This document shows positions 37,067-45,173 of a stretch of DNA of 55,541 nt, in pieces. The position numbers and the translations under genes are program-made. The first letter of the stretch is position 1, and every line of letters begins with the position of its first letter. The notes beneath the pieces were generated by a model. It did no database searches. It was given only the letters and a program-made list of their open reading frames with translations, and was not told where the DNA came from. Source of the stretch: a bacterium (lineage in GTDB: Bacteria; Vulcanimicrobiota; Xenobia; Xenobiales; JADMJV01); assembly GCA_018266105.1 (NCBI GenBank), contig JAFEBA010000027.1:1434-56974 (forward strand), given 5' to 3'.

Positions 37067-37825
37067 TTGACGATTCTTTTGACCACTCTGACTGCGGCTG
37101 CGGCCGACCCCTTGAGACTGACCGCCCCACTCGTCAGGCCGACTTTGGTCGCTCGCTATCCACACGACAAAGAGGCTTCCACCCAGGGCCTTGCCTTTTG
37201 CGATTCGGAGACGCTCTGGGAATCGACCGGCTTAGAAGGACGGTCCAGTCTCCGACAGGTCCAGATCAAGGATGGCACACCTCTCAAAACGCGCAGCTTT
37301 ACCCCGACCATCTTTGCCGAGGGACTGACTCGTTCCGGAGAAGACCTGGTGCTTCTGACTTACAAGAATCGTCAGGTCTTCAGATGCCCTGAAGGCGATT
37401 TGGAGAACGGTCGCTGGCAACCTTACAACTCTGAGGGCTGGGGTCTAACCGAGTCACCTTATGACGGATTGATTGCAAGCGATGGCAGCTCTAACCTCAT
37501 CTTTTTGGACGACGACCTCAATGAGTCTCGCAGACTCGAAGTGAAAGACGAGGACCAGCCCATTTTCAATCTGAATGAGCTGGAGTTTTGCCAGTCAAAG
37601 CTTCTGGCAAATGTCCTGACAACAAACCTGGTTGCAGTCATCTCGCTCCAATCCGGACAGGTCGAGCTCTGGCTGGACTTGGGACACCTCCTCAGTCCCG
37701 AAGAATCCGCACAGGCTGGACCATTGAATGGTATCGCTTACAACCCCGACAACGGACACCTCTTTTTCACAGGTAAAAACTGGCCCTGGCTTTTTGAAAT
37801 GAAGCTGAATTCACGCAAGTTATGA
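37067..37825 (+). CDS. Glutaminyl-peptide cyclotransferase (exported)
   Basis: This ~252-residue enzyme turns N-terminal Gln of exported proteins into pyroglutamate with loss of ammonia. It is the beta-propeller (plant/bacterial) type: STQGLAFCDSETLWESTGLEG, the hallmark GWGLTESPYDGLIASDGSS, LNELEF and LNGIAYNPDNGHLFFTGK are all present, and length is normal. A hydrophobic segment LLLTILLTTLTAAAA before DP is a signal peptide. The start is unclear: no ATG or GTG lies near it, TTG 37067 is the first usual codon, and the basic n-region RARSRFKW lies upstream, so CTG 37025 is possible. Its stop overlaps ATG 37822. Seven exported neighbours have predicted N-terminal Gln. Confidence 0.9.
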   Translation: MTILLTTLTAAAADPLRLTAPLVRPTLVARYPHDKEASTQGLAFCDSETLWESTGLEGRSSLRQVQIKDGTPLKTRSFTPTIFAEGLTRSGEDLVLLTYKNRQVFRCPEGDLENGRWQPYNSEGWGLTESPYDGLIASDGSSNLIFLDDDLNESRRLEVKDEDQPIFNLNELEFCQSKLLANVLTTNLVAVISLQSGQVELWLDLGHLLSPEESAQAGPLNGIAYNPDNGHLFFTGKNWPWLFEMKLNSRKL

Positions 37826-37842
37826 GGCTCGAGGAGCAAATC

Positions 37843-38100
37843 ATGAGGAATCACAATAGAACCTGGAGGAAGCTCGGTCTGGAGATGCTGGAGCGACTCC
37901 AAACTCAGTGGAGTGAGTGCGGCGAGCGGCTATGCCTGCTGGATTCCCAGATCATCAGCCTGATGTCAGCAGCCGACATCTGGTTCCTTTGGTACCTGCT
38001 CCGCCAGGAACTGCGAACCCTCCGTCAAGGGGCGAAGGTCGACCTAGAAAAGGTTCGCTGGATCGAGAACTGCATCCGAGACTACGCCCGCCAGGTTTGA
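37843..38100 (+). CDS. Small protein of unknown function between cyclase and response regulator
   Basis: This 85-residue, mostly helical, charged protein has one central hydrophobic stretch IISLMSAADIWFLWYLLR and an N-terminal basic part. The start at ATG 37843 has GAGGAG six bases upstream; the ATG at 37822 overlaps the cyclase stop and is the alternative. It lies 6 bp before the response regulator, so the three genes form one transcript. I do not recognise the family. Size and place suggest an accessory to the regulator or a connector protein. Confidence 0.6.
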   Translation: MRNHNRTWRKLGLEMLERLQTQWSECGERLCLLDSQIISLMSAADIWFLWYLLRQELRTLRQGAKVDLEKVRWIENCIRDYARQV

Positions 38101-38106
38101 GGAACG

Positions 38107-38760
38107 ATGGCCAGCTATACTCAAAGAGTCATGCTGGTGGATTCTCAGCCTGTCTTTCTGGAGGGATTGCAACAACTCATTGCGGGCCTGCAGGACTTTG
38201 CCGTGGTGGCCATGGCCACCAGCCTGTCTGAAGCTATGGGAAACTTTTTATTGGTTCGACCGGATTTTGTCGTCTGCGATCTACAACTTCGGGGCGTCTC
38301 CACTGAGAAGTTACTGGAGATGGCTATCTGCGCGGACTGGAAACCGCCCGTGCTGATCGCATCCAGCTCACACAACCGCGACGATGTTCTGCGCGCCATT
38401 GAGGCAGGCGCCAGCGGCTACCTGACCAAGAGTGCAACCCGCGAGGAGTTCGTAACTGCTTTGATCAAGCTCAGTGCCGGGCAGAACTACCTGCATCCAG
38501 AAGTAGCCCATATCGTGTTCAAAAAAATGCGCTCTGCTGGCGCCGAGGTGCATTCGCCGGTCCTGACGGGCAGAGAAAAACAGTTGCTGGACTTGCTGGG
38601 CCAGGGACTCCAACCCAAAGCCATTGCCGAACATTTGCACCTGGCTCCCTCCACAGTCAAGACACATCTGCGTAGTCTTTTTCGCAAGTTCCAGGTCAAC
38701 TCGCGCACGCAACTAGTCCTCAAGGCCGTAAATACAGGCATATTTGAGGTGAAAGTCTGA
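38107..38760 (+). CDS. NarL-type response regulator 1 with altered acidic pocket
   Basis: This 217-residue protein has a receiver domain (1-125) and a LuxR/NarL helix-turn-helix (~150-215, with LTGREKQLLDLLGQG and APSTVKTHLRSLFRKF). The phosphoacceptor is D58 (FVVCDLQL) and the conserved Lys is K108. The acidic pair that binds magnesium, normally DD, is D12-S13 (LVDSQPV). Phosphorylation may thus be weak or altered. NarL-type regulators normally pair with HisKA_3 (LHDG) kinases, the type seen in A and C. It is the third gene after the cyclase and touches the second regulator tail to tail. Confidence 0.92.
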   Translation: MASYTQRVMLVDSQPVFLEGLQQLIAGLQDFAVVAMATSLSEAMGNFLLVRPDFVVCDLQLRGVSTEKLLEMAICADWKPPVLIASSSHNRDDVLRAIEAGASGYLTKSATREEFVTALIKLSAGQNYLHPEVAHIVFKKMRSAGAEVHSPVLTGREKQLLDLLGQGLQPKAIAEHLHLAPSTVKTHLRSLFRKFQVNSRTQLVLKAVNTGIFEVKV

Positions 38761-39420
38761 TCAAGCCGAGTTGCGCGCTTTAAGCTCCAGAGCCTTTAGT
38801 ACTAACTGAGTTCGGCTCGAGACATTGAGCTTTCGGTACAGATTCCGCACGTGAGTCTTGACGGTGGACACCGACATGAACAGGCTATCCCCGATGTCAC
38901 GGGGAGTCTTACCCAGACAAAGCAGTTCAAGCACTTCTTGCTCTCGGGGAGTGACCTCCAACAGTTCTTCCGAGCTCGACTTGGGCTTGCGGACCCGGTT
39001 AAAAAGCACGTGAGCCACTTCCGCATGAAGAAAGGAGCGACCCTCGAGCACCTCGCTCAGCGCCCGCAATATCTCCTCACGAGAGGCGCCCTTGGTGAGG
39101 TAGGCGGAGGCCCCGGATTCGATTGCGCGAACGACGTCGGCACTCTGACTGTTGACCGAGACCACCACCACCATTAAGCCTGGAGAAACAGCCAGGGCCT
39201 GCTGGATCAGGTCGTGCCCGCAACTGGAGGCCAGCCTCAAGTCGGTGATCAAAAAGTCTGGAGAGCACATCTGCAATTTATCCATTGCCTCGTCCGCGCT
39301 CGAAGCCTCAGCCACAACCCTGAGCTGGGGATGGCTTTCAACCACCGACTTCAATCCGTCTCGAAAAACCGGATGGTCGTCGACAAGCAGTACCTTTTGC
39401 TGAATCAAGTTAGTTTTCAT
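38761..39420 (-). CDS. NarL-type response regulator 2
   Basis: This 219-residue protein has a complete receiver domain: acidic pair D14-D15 (LLVDDHPVF), phosphoacceptor D60 (FLITDLRL) and K110 (AYLTKGA). A NarL helix-turn-helix follows (VTPREQEVLELLCLG, SVSTVKTHVRNLYRKL). It is a paralogue of regulator 1, with the closing SSRTQLVLKAL nearly the same as SRTQLVLKAV. The stops of the two genes abut (TGA/TCA at 38758-38763). ATG 39420 is preferred over upstream codons in the same frame. It is the likelier direct target of the LHDG proteins since its phosphorylation site is intact. Confidence 0.92.
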   Translation of the reverse strand: MKTNLIQQKVLLVDDHPVFRDGLKSVVESHPQLRVVAEASSADEAMDKLQMCSPDFLITDLRLASSCGHDLIQQALAVSPGLMVVVVSVNSQSADVVRAIESGASAYLTKGASREEILRALSEVLEGRSFLHAEVAHVLFNRVRKPKSSSEELLEVTPREQEVLELLCLGKTPRDIGDSLFMSVSTVKTHVRNLYRKLNVSSRTQLVLKALELKARNSA

Positions 39421-39856
39421 TAAGAATGGCATGATTAGAAGCAAAAGATACTTATACCTGGCAGTTTGACGGAAGATTATCTACTCAGATCGAGGTATTT
39501 TCTGTTGGTCATTACTTGTTACTCTATTCGTGCACAGGAAGAGCTACGATCAGAGTCATCTGAAAGCGTTGGAGCCAAAGCCCATCTGCTCGCTCGCTGA
39601 CCCTCAGCGACAGGACCTAGGCGGCCTGGAGATTCCCACCCAGCGTTAGTCCTTTGAGCGACTGGACCAGTTGATTGAGGGCCCGACCTGGCGCTCGCTT
39701 GCGGCGTTTCCCGAGCGTTAATCCACCCCCATCAATTCGCTCGACGGCGCTGAAAGAAATAACCTGGCGTTCACAGGCGATCGGGTCAGGTAAGCCGCTA
39801 TTAATCGGTGACCTCTATTCTCAATTCACAGAGAAACCAAGGAGGAGCGCATCGAA
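39421..39856. other. Intergenic region with regulator 2 promoter and possible gene remnant
   Basis: The first ~110 bp are AT-rich. On the minus strand TATAAG (39451-39456) is a fair -10 about 30 bases before regulator 2; no good -35 is seen. On the plus strand, GTG 39530 opens a 39-codon frame ending at TAG 39647, after which the same frame continues protein-like (FERLDQLIEGPTWRSLAAF) to TAA 39719. This may be the tail of a decayed gene. The rest, up to the GGAGGAG ribosome site before 39857, shows nothing recognisable. Confidence 0.3.
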
Positions 39857-40930
39857 ATGGACAGCCTGAATCGCATTCACAGCAACTTCAACACCCGCTC
39901 GCTGCCCCAGCTGAACAATCGCGTTCAGACGGAGGGCCCGAGCCAGGCCCTGGTCGACCGCTTCCAGGCCAGCACGGACGGCGCCCCCGCTCCCCAATAC
40001 AAGGACATGCTCAAGCTGGTGCACAACTCGGCCGACACCAAAAAGGCAAGCCCTGACGTCGTCTACGCCTCCCTGCACGGCAAGGATACCGCCGGCGCCG
40101 AGAAGGCCCTGGCTGGAATGCAGCCGGCTGAGCGCCTGCAGGCTCTGGAAAGCCTGCGCAAGAACCACAAGCAAGAATATAAGGCCTTGCTGGACGGCAT
40201 CCACTCCGGTCAGGTCAAGGACCAGCAGGTCGCTCTCGGGATGAGCCTGGACCAACTGGCCGGAACCAAGTGGGCCGGTCAAAACAAAGAAGAGATGAAA
40301 TTGCTTAAACAGAAATACGCCGACAAGCAGATTCAATTCGGCACCACTGAGGGCGGAGAAGCCATCACCCGGCCGGGCCAGGCTGACGGTCAGGGGAATC
40401 GGCCTTCCACCATCACCCTCGATCCGAAATGGACTTCCTCACCCGAAGGAATGGCCGCAACCCTGGCCCACGAGGGCCAGCACGCCCTGCACTACGCCAC
40501 CAATAACCTGCGCCTGGACCTGGCCGAAGAAGTCGACGCCCATACCAAAGAAGCGGCCGTCTGGAACGAGTTCGGCAGCTCCAAATACGATTCGAAAATG
40601 GTGGACAAAAAGAATAACCCCTGGGACGAGACTGCCAGACATTATGACCCGAAGGACCACCGCAAAATGATGAATCACGTAGCCTACGAGTATGCCAGCG
40701 GCTACAACAAACTGGGCCAGGATGAGCGCGCCAAAGCCATCCTTGACCAGTATTTTGACGCCGCCACTTTCGACCCAAAGCTGCTCCAGTCAGCCAGCCG
40801 GGACGAACTGGCGGGCCTGGACCGGGTCGTAGTGAACCAACTGGGCAAGTCAAAGTCAGCCGACGAGCAGGAAGTGCTGAGGGGCTTCCACGGCCGGGCC
40901 TCAGCCATCCTGGATGGCCCGGCCAAATAA
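39857..40930 (+). CDS. Putative zinc metalloprotease, no signal peptide (possible effector)
   Basis: This 357-residue hydrophilic protein has a zincin core LAHEGQHALHYAT (H205, E206, H209) followed by LAEEVDAHTKEAAVW, where E224, E225 or H229 could be the third ligand. The first ~150 residues are polar, Gln/Asn/Lys-rich and helical, with no signal peptide or membrane segment. A polar leader before a late HExxH domain is common in secreted effectors or toxins; this is inference. GGAGGAG lies 9 bases before the ATG. The convergent gene 40940-41407 ends 9 bp away. No protease family name is certain. Confidence 0.65.
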   Translation: MDSLNRIHSNFNTRSLPQLNNRVQTEGPSQALVDRFQASTDGAPAPQYKDMLKLVHNSADTKKASPDVVYASLHGKDTAGAEKALAGMQPAERLQALESLRKNHKQEYKALLDGIHSGQVKDQQVALGMSLDQLAGTKWAGQNKEEMKLLKQKYADKQIQFGTTEGGEAITRPGQADGQGNRPSTITLDPKWTSSPEGMAATLAHEGQHALHYATNNLRLDLAEEVDAHTKEAAVWNEFGSSKYDSKMVDKKNNPWDETARHYDPKDHRKMMNHVAYEYASGYNKLGQDERAKAILDQYFDAATFDPKLLQSASRDELAGLDRVVVNQLGKSKSADEQEVLRGFHGRASAILDGPAK

Positions 40931-40939
40931 CCAAACTTC

Positions 40940-41407
40940 TTAGAACAGATTGTGAAATTCGTTCTTGACCGTTTCACCCGCGATCGAGAAGTTTTTGCCG
41001 ACTCCGCCCACGACCTCTCCGGCCGCGCCGCCCAGGTTGCCCTGCAGTGCCTGTGATCCCGCGTTGCCAACGGTGGACAAATCGTTGCAGGCAATGCGGC
41101 CGACCCCACGGATGGGTTCGCCGATAAACTTTACCCCACTGGTGAGGGATTGGCCCAGGCCGCCGGCCGCGCCTTTGACTGCGCTCCATTCATCCTTGGG
41201 AATGCCGATCACGTTATCCACCTGTTTGTGGATGCCCTTGCCCAGATCGTCCAGGGCCTTACCGGGGTGCAGGGTGAGCACATCACCGGTGACCTTTAAT
41301 CCGGTCTCCAGACCGGTTGCGGCGATCTTAACCGCACCTTTGAGCGGGGCCGTGGCAAACTTGCCTACGTTTTTGGCTACATCAACGATTCCGCCTAAAA
41401 TACCCAT
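40940..41407 (-). CDS. Gly/Ala-rich small protein of unknown function
   Basis: This 155-residue protein is built of amphipathic repeats rich in Gly, Val, Ala and Lys (KNVGKFATAPLKGAVKIA, GNLGGAAGEVVGGVGKNF), with no signal peptide. GAAGGAG lies 10 bases before the ATG. Composition recalls membrane-interacting or effector-associated proteins. It is convergent with the zincin gene; a partner, immunity or co-secreted role is possible but unproven. I recognise no family. Confidence 0.6.
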   Translation of the reverse strand: MGILGGIVDVAKNVGKFATAPLKGAVKIAATGLETGLKVTGDVLTLHPGKALDDLGKGIHKQVDNVIGIPKDEWSAVKGAAGGLGQSLTSGVKFIGEPIRGVGRIACNDLSTVGNAGSQALQGNLGGAAGEVVGGVGKNFSIAGETVKNEFHNLF

Positions 41408-41530
41408 TGCTGTTTGTCTCCTTCGGTGTGTGTGTTTGCACAGAATGACAGACGAGGGTGAGCGGCCGGATGAATTCTAAAGCAGGATGTGATACTCCAT
41501 TGCCAATTTGTTAACTTTTACCCGACCGAT

Positions 41531-42097
41531 TCAGGGAGCCTCAGACTGATCGTCCTCAGGCGCAAAGCGCTGAACGGCCTCATCCAGCATCTCCTGGCGC
41601 TCGGAAATCATGAGCAGTGCCGTGCAAATATGATCGTTGCCTTGGCGAAAGACATCCAGCAGCCTTTGCAGCTCGTGCTCGTCCTCCACCCCCAGAGCCG
41701 ACTCCATCCCCGCCAGGCCTTCCTCGCACAAGGCCACGCCCTTGCTGACCAGGTAACCCACGTGATGATGGAAATCCCCAGCGGAATTCAGGCGTTTTTC
41801 CACCTCCAGGGCGCGCGCCAATTGAGCCATTCCGTGGCCGGTAAATTCCTCAAAATGCTTGCGAATGTGCTTGAGCCAGAAGCGGATCTGGCTGTCGTCC
41901 TCGCCATCCAGCCACTCTTCCACGGCCATTTTTAACTGGGCTAGATTCTCGGTATCGAAGGTTTCAGTGGGAGGCGGATAGGCTCTCCCCTCTTCGAAAT
42001 CAAACAGATTCTGAGCCTGGCGCAGTTGGGCGCCACAGGCAGCGCAGCGTGAAGCGCTGCTCAAATTTTCCACAGAACAAATCTGGCACTTGGGCAT
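41531..42097 (-). CDS. Zinc-ribbon protein of unknown function
   Basis: This 188-residue soluble protein has an N-terminal zinc ribbon, C4-x2-C7-x10-C18-x2-C21 (CQICSVENL to CAACGAQL), then an acidic, helical body (~60-175) with no known domain. ATG 42097 is preferred to ATG 42103 because AGGGG lies six bases before it. It starts 9 bp after the YyaL-like gene stop, so the two are in one operon. A role in protein-protein contacts is likely; the substrate is unknown. Confidence 0.65.
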   Translation of the reverse strand: MPKCQICSVENLSSASRCAACGAQLRQAQNLFDFEEGRAYPPPTETFDTENLAQLKMAVEEWLDGEDDSQIRFWLKHIRKHFEEFTGHGMAQLARALEVEKRLNSAGDFHHHVGYLVSKGVALCEEGLAGMESALGVEDEHELQRLLDVFRQGNDHICTALLMISERQEMLDEAVQRFAPEDDQSEAP

Positions 42098-42106
42098 GGG
42101 CATCCC

Positions 42107-43852
42107 CTAACGGGCTGCTGTACGCAGCAACCTGGACAAATACTGGCTCAGTGCTTCGGCATCCTTGAAGGGTCTGGAACAGACCCCGCGATCATCACAA
42201 ACCAGGATCCCGGTGGGCTGAGGCGCGCGCGTGATGATCCGATAGAAGCTTGGGAATTCGGCCAGGCTGACTGCCAATTTCTCGGCCAGCGGGCCTCCCA
42301 ACGTAAAGTGTAGCGGATCCCGTCGGCTCTCCAGGTCGGCCAGCAGCACGCCGCCCGTATTGAACTCCAAAGCCACCTCGGGCACCGCCAGATAACTCAA
42401 GGCCTGGTCGCGCAGCTTCTTGTCAGCCTCCCGCTCACCCAGGTGCCAAAGCAAGTTGCAGAAGCGAGCTGCCAGAATGTTCTCATCGCGCAGGTAGGTC
42501 AGGCGATCAATCGGACTGGAAAGCACGGCCGTGGACAGGCCCGCTCGCCCCGAAGCCACAAAATGTGAAGCGACAAAGTCGGCTGCCTGCTCGGCCAGTT
42601 GTAGCCACTTCTGCTCCCCCGTCATTTGATACATGGCGAGAAAGGCCCGACCGGCCGCCAGCGTGTCGCCCAGAAACGGTCCGGCCTCATCGCGGGCGTC
42701 GTGACGGTAGCCCCCCTCACCCGACCTCCGCTCTCGCACAATCCACTCGATAGCCTCCCGGCCGGCCTTGATGGCTTCCTCTCGATGAAAGGCCTGACCA
42801 TAGATCAACAAAGCTTCAGCGGCCCAGCCATTCTCGCGGGTGTAGTTGTGCCGGTCGATGGTAGGCATCCCCAGGGCTCGCCGCCCGCGATCGTCCAACC
42901 CAAAATATTCAGCCGAATGCACCCCTTTGACCAGATCGGCGTCCTGACTGGTGTAAAAGGCTCCCTCAGGCGATCGCAAGAAAGTCAACAGGTAGCCGGC
43001 GATGGAGTCAGCCGCGCGCTGATAGCGCGGCTCCTTGAAATAGAGTGCGGCCAGCGTAAAGATTCGCAGATTGTTCGCCTGATGCTCCATTATTTTTTCA
43101 AAATGCGGGTGCACCCAATCATTATCGGTGGAATACTGGTAAACTCCACCCCAGACCGGATCGACCAGATGCAACTGCCCCTCGAGAGTCTTGCGCGCCA
43201 TCAAGGCCGATTTGGCGTCGCCCTCCAGAGCTCGGCGCAGGCTATATTCGCAACTATCCCAGTTTAAGAACTTGTGGAAAAAGCTGTAGCCGCCTTCTTT
43301 GAAATCGTAATGCTCGAAGTGGCGAGCTTCGGCCTGAGCTCTTAGCTCTTCGCTCATAGGTCCGGCCGCGGCCGGCGGGAGCGGCACAGTTTTAGCGATA
43401 GGACTCGGATCGTCCACCACCCCCTGCAAGATCGAAGCCATGCGCTTGGGCGGAATATAGCCGGTCAGGCAAACGATCTCATTGCCCTCAGGGGCGAAAA
43501 TAATGGTGGCAGGCCAGCCGTATTCTTCATAGCGACTGGCCAGGTCGGGACGTGAATCCTGATCCACCTTCACCGTGATGTAGTGTTCTTGCAGCTTGCC
43601 CAGCACCTCGGGGTCTTTGTAAGTGGTCTCCTCCATCACGTGGCACCAGTGGCACCAGACCGCCTCCATTTCCAGCAAAACGTAGCGCTTCTCACGGCGA
43701 GCCCGCTGGAAGAGCTCCGGATTCCAGCCTTCCCACTTCACAGGAGCAGGCTCCGCTCCGACCAGCGAGGCGAAGAGGGTCAGGCCGGCGAACCCTTTCA
43801 GAAGAGTTTCAGCACCTTGCCGTATGGTGTCTCCTAGAGAAGGAGTATTCAT
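42107..43852 (-). CDS. YyaL/DUF255-type thioredoxin-domain protein, exported form
   Basis: This ~581-residue protein has a thioredoxin-like domain (~40-160) with AVWCHWCHVMEE (C67, C70), the DUF255 hallmark, then a long alpha/alpha-barrel-like part (~190-580) like the glycosidase-like region of YyaL/SPATA20 proteins. The N-terminus has a hydrophobic stretch ending SLVGA, probably a signal, so unlike most relatives it may work in the periplasm. ATG 43852 is my choice (ATG 43864 is 4 codons earlier). It shares CATG with the divergent deaminase start, so the leader of each mRNA lies in the other gene. Confidence 0.85.
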   Translation of the reverse strand: MNTPSLGDTIRQGAETLLKGFAGLTLFASLVGAEPAPVKWEGWNPELFQRARREKRYVLLEMEAVWCHWCHVMEETTYKDPEVLGKLQEHYITVKVDQDSRPDLASRYEEYGWPATIIFAPEGNEIVCLTGYIPPKRMASILQGVVDDPSPIAKTVPLPPAAAGPMSEELRAQAEARHFEHYDFKEGGYSFFHKFLNWDSCEYSLRRALEGDAKSALMARKTLEGQLHLVDPVWGGVYQYSTDNDWVHPHFEKIMEHQANNLRIFTLAALYFKEPRYQRAADSIAGYLLTFLRSPEGAFYTSQDADLVKGVHSAEYFGLDDRGRRALGMPTIDRHNYTRENGWAAEALLIYGQAFHREEAIKAGREAIEWIVRERRSGEGGYRHDARDEAGPFLGDTLAAGRAFLAMYQMTGEQKWLQLAEQAADFVASHFVASGRAGLSTAVLSSPIDRLTYLRDENILAARFCNLLWHLGEREADKKLRDQALSYLAVPEVALEFNTGGVLLADLESRRDPLHFTLGGPLAEKLAVSLAEFPSFYRIITRAPQPTGILVCDDRGVCSRPFKDAEALSQYLSRLLRTAAR

Positions 43853-45173
43853 GATTTCGAACATCTCCGGTTGCCAGAATCACGGTCATGTCCACAAGTG
43901 TTCGGGACACGCTCACAGTGCGCCAGCCGCGCCTGAAGTTCCCAGCACCCCGACCGACAATGTGGCCCTTGGAGTCATGGATATGCGCGACCAAAAGCAG
44001 GTCGCCTTCAATACCGCTCAGGCCGCCATGTGGTCGGTGGATGCGGCCGTCAAGGCGGCCAGCCAGGGAACCTTCGGGGTCGGCGGCGTGCTGCTCGGCC
44101 CCCACAAAGAAGTCATCGCCATCTCCTGCAACCGGGTTATTGCCGAAGGCAAAGTAGCCGACCCCACCGCCCATGGCGAACGCCAGGTGGTGGACTGGTA
44201 TTTTGAACAGAAAGCTCAGGGCTCCCAACTGCCTGCTCCGGAAGATTGCACCATCGTCTCCAGCCTTGACCCGTGCATGATGTGCGCAGGCTCCATCCTG
44301 ACCGGCGGTTTCAACGTGGTCTCCACCACTCTCGACACCCGCGCCGGCGTCAACTACACCACCGACGGCTCCTACCCGACCGTTCCAGCCGAACTGCAGC
44401 AAAAGGCCAAAGACCATTTTGCCTATGTGGGCATTGAAGGGGGCCGTCCCTACCAGGGTCCGGAGCATCTCGACCAGGGCGCCACCATCAGCGAGGCCGA
44501 GGAAAAGCGGTCCATTGACACCTTCCTGGCCAGTCTCAATAAGGTGCAGGAGGTGATCCACAGCGGCCCCACCCAGGCCGTGCAAAACCTGCAAGACTGC
44601 CAGGATCCCCAGGTCCTGGCCTCACTCAAGAAATACTATCCGCAGGCCCTGGAACTGAAGTTCAAGCCGGGTCAACCTGACTCCAACCTGGCCGCCCCCC
44701 TGCTGAAGGCGGCCCGAGAATCCCAAGCTCGGGGTGGCGCTTACAACGCAGCCGCCCTGATCGACCCGCACGGCAACCTGGTGATGCTCAAAAGCGGCCG
44801 GGAGGAACGCTCCCCCATTCGCACCCCCTTTATGGAACTGACCCGGTCCTGGGCCAAGGTCCGCGCCGAAGCCGGCCCGGAGGGTGAAAGGTATCTGGCC
44901 CCTCTCAAAGACTGCACCCTGGTGACCCTGCAGGGGCCGGGCCACGACGCTCCCTCAATCATGGAAATGGGTGCTTATGGCTCGAGCGTTGAAGGCCCGC
45001 TCCCCCCCCACGATCACCCCGCCTGGCAGTATGTACTGCCTCGCCAGACCCAGGCCGGGGTGGACGAGCAAATCGCCAATTTACCTCCTCTTTACAGTCA
45101 AATCATTAAGCCTGAAATCAAGCAGGTAAGTGATGGGGCTCTGGTGCATCTCTGTTCCCACGATGAGCATTGA
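43851..45173 (+). CDS. Cytidine/deoxycytidylate deaminase-fold protein, two lobes
   Basis: This 440-residue protein has a first lobe (~45-200) carrying the zinc site of cytidine/guanine-type deaminases: H108-G-E110 (TAHGERQ) and P141-C142-x2-C145 (DPCMMCAGS). A second lobe (~260-430) resembles the fold (YNAAALIDPHGNLVML) but lacks the HxE and PCxxC residues. The N-terminus is His/Cys-rich (CQNHGHVHKCSGHAH) and the C-terminus ends HLCSHDEH, so extra metal binding is possible. AAGGAG lies five bases before ATG 43851. It overlaps the phosphorylase gene, suggesting nucleoside or base salvage. The substrate is unknown; a toxin-type deaminase is an alternative. Confidence 0.82.
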   Translation: MISNISGCQNHGHVHKCSGHAHSAPAAPEVPSTPTDNVALGVMDMRDQKQVAFNTAQAAMWSVDAAVKAASQGTFGVGGVLLGPHKEVIAISCNRVIAEGKVADPTAHGERQVVDWYFEQKAQGSQLPAPEDCTIVSSLDPCMMCAGSILTGGFNVVSTTLDTRAGVNYTTDGSYPTVPAELQQKAKDHFAYVGIEGGRPYQGPEHLDQGATISEAEEKRSIDTFLASLNKVQEVIHSGPTQAVQNLQDCQDPQVLASLKKYYPQALELKFKPGQPDSNLAAPLLKAARESQARGGAYNAAALIDPHGNLVMLKSGREERSPIRTPFMELTRSWAKVRAEAGPEGERYLAPLKDCTLVTLQGPGHDAPSIMEMGAYGSSVEGPLPPHDHPAWQYVLPRQTQAGVDEQIANLPPLYSQIIKPEIKQVSDGALVHLCSHDEH

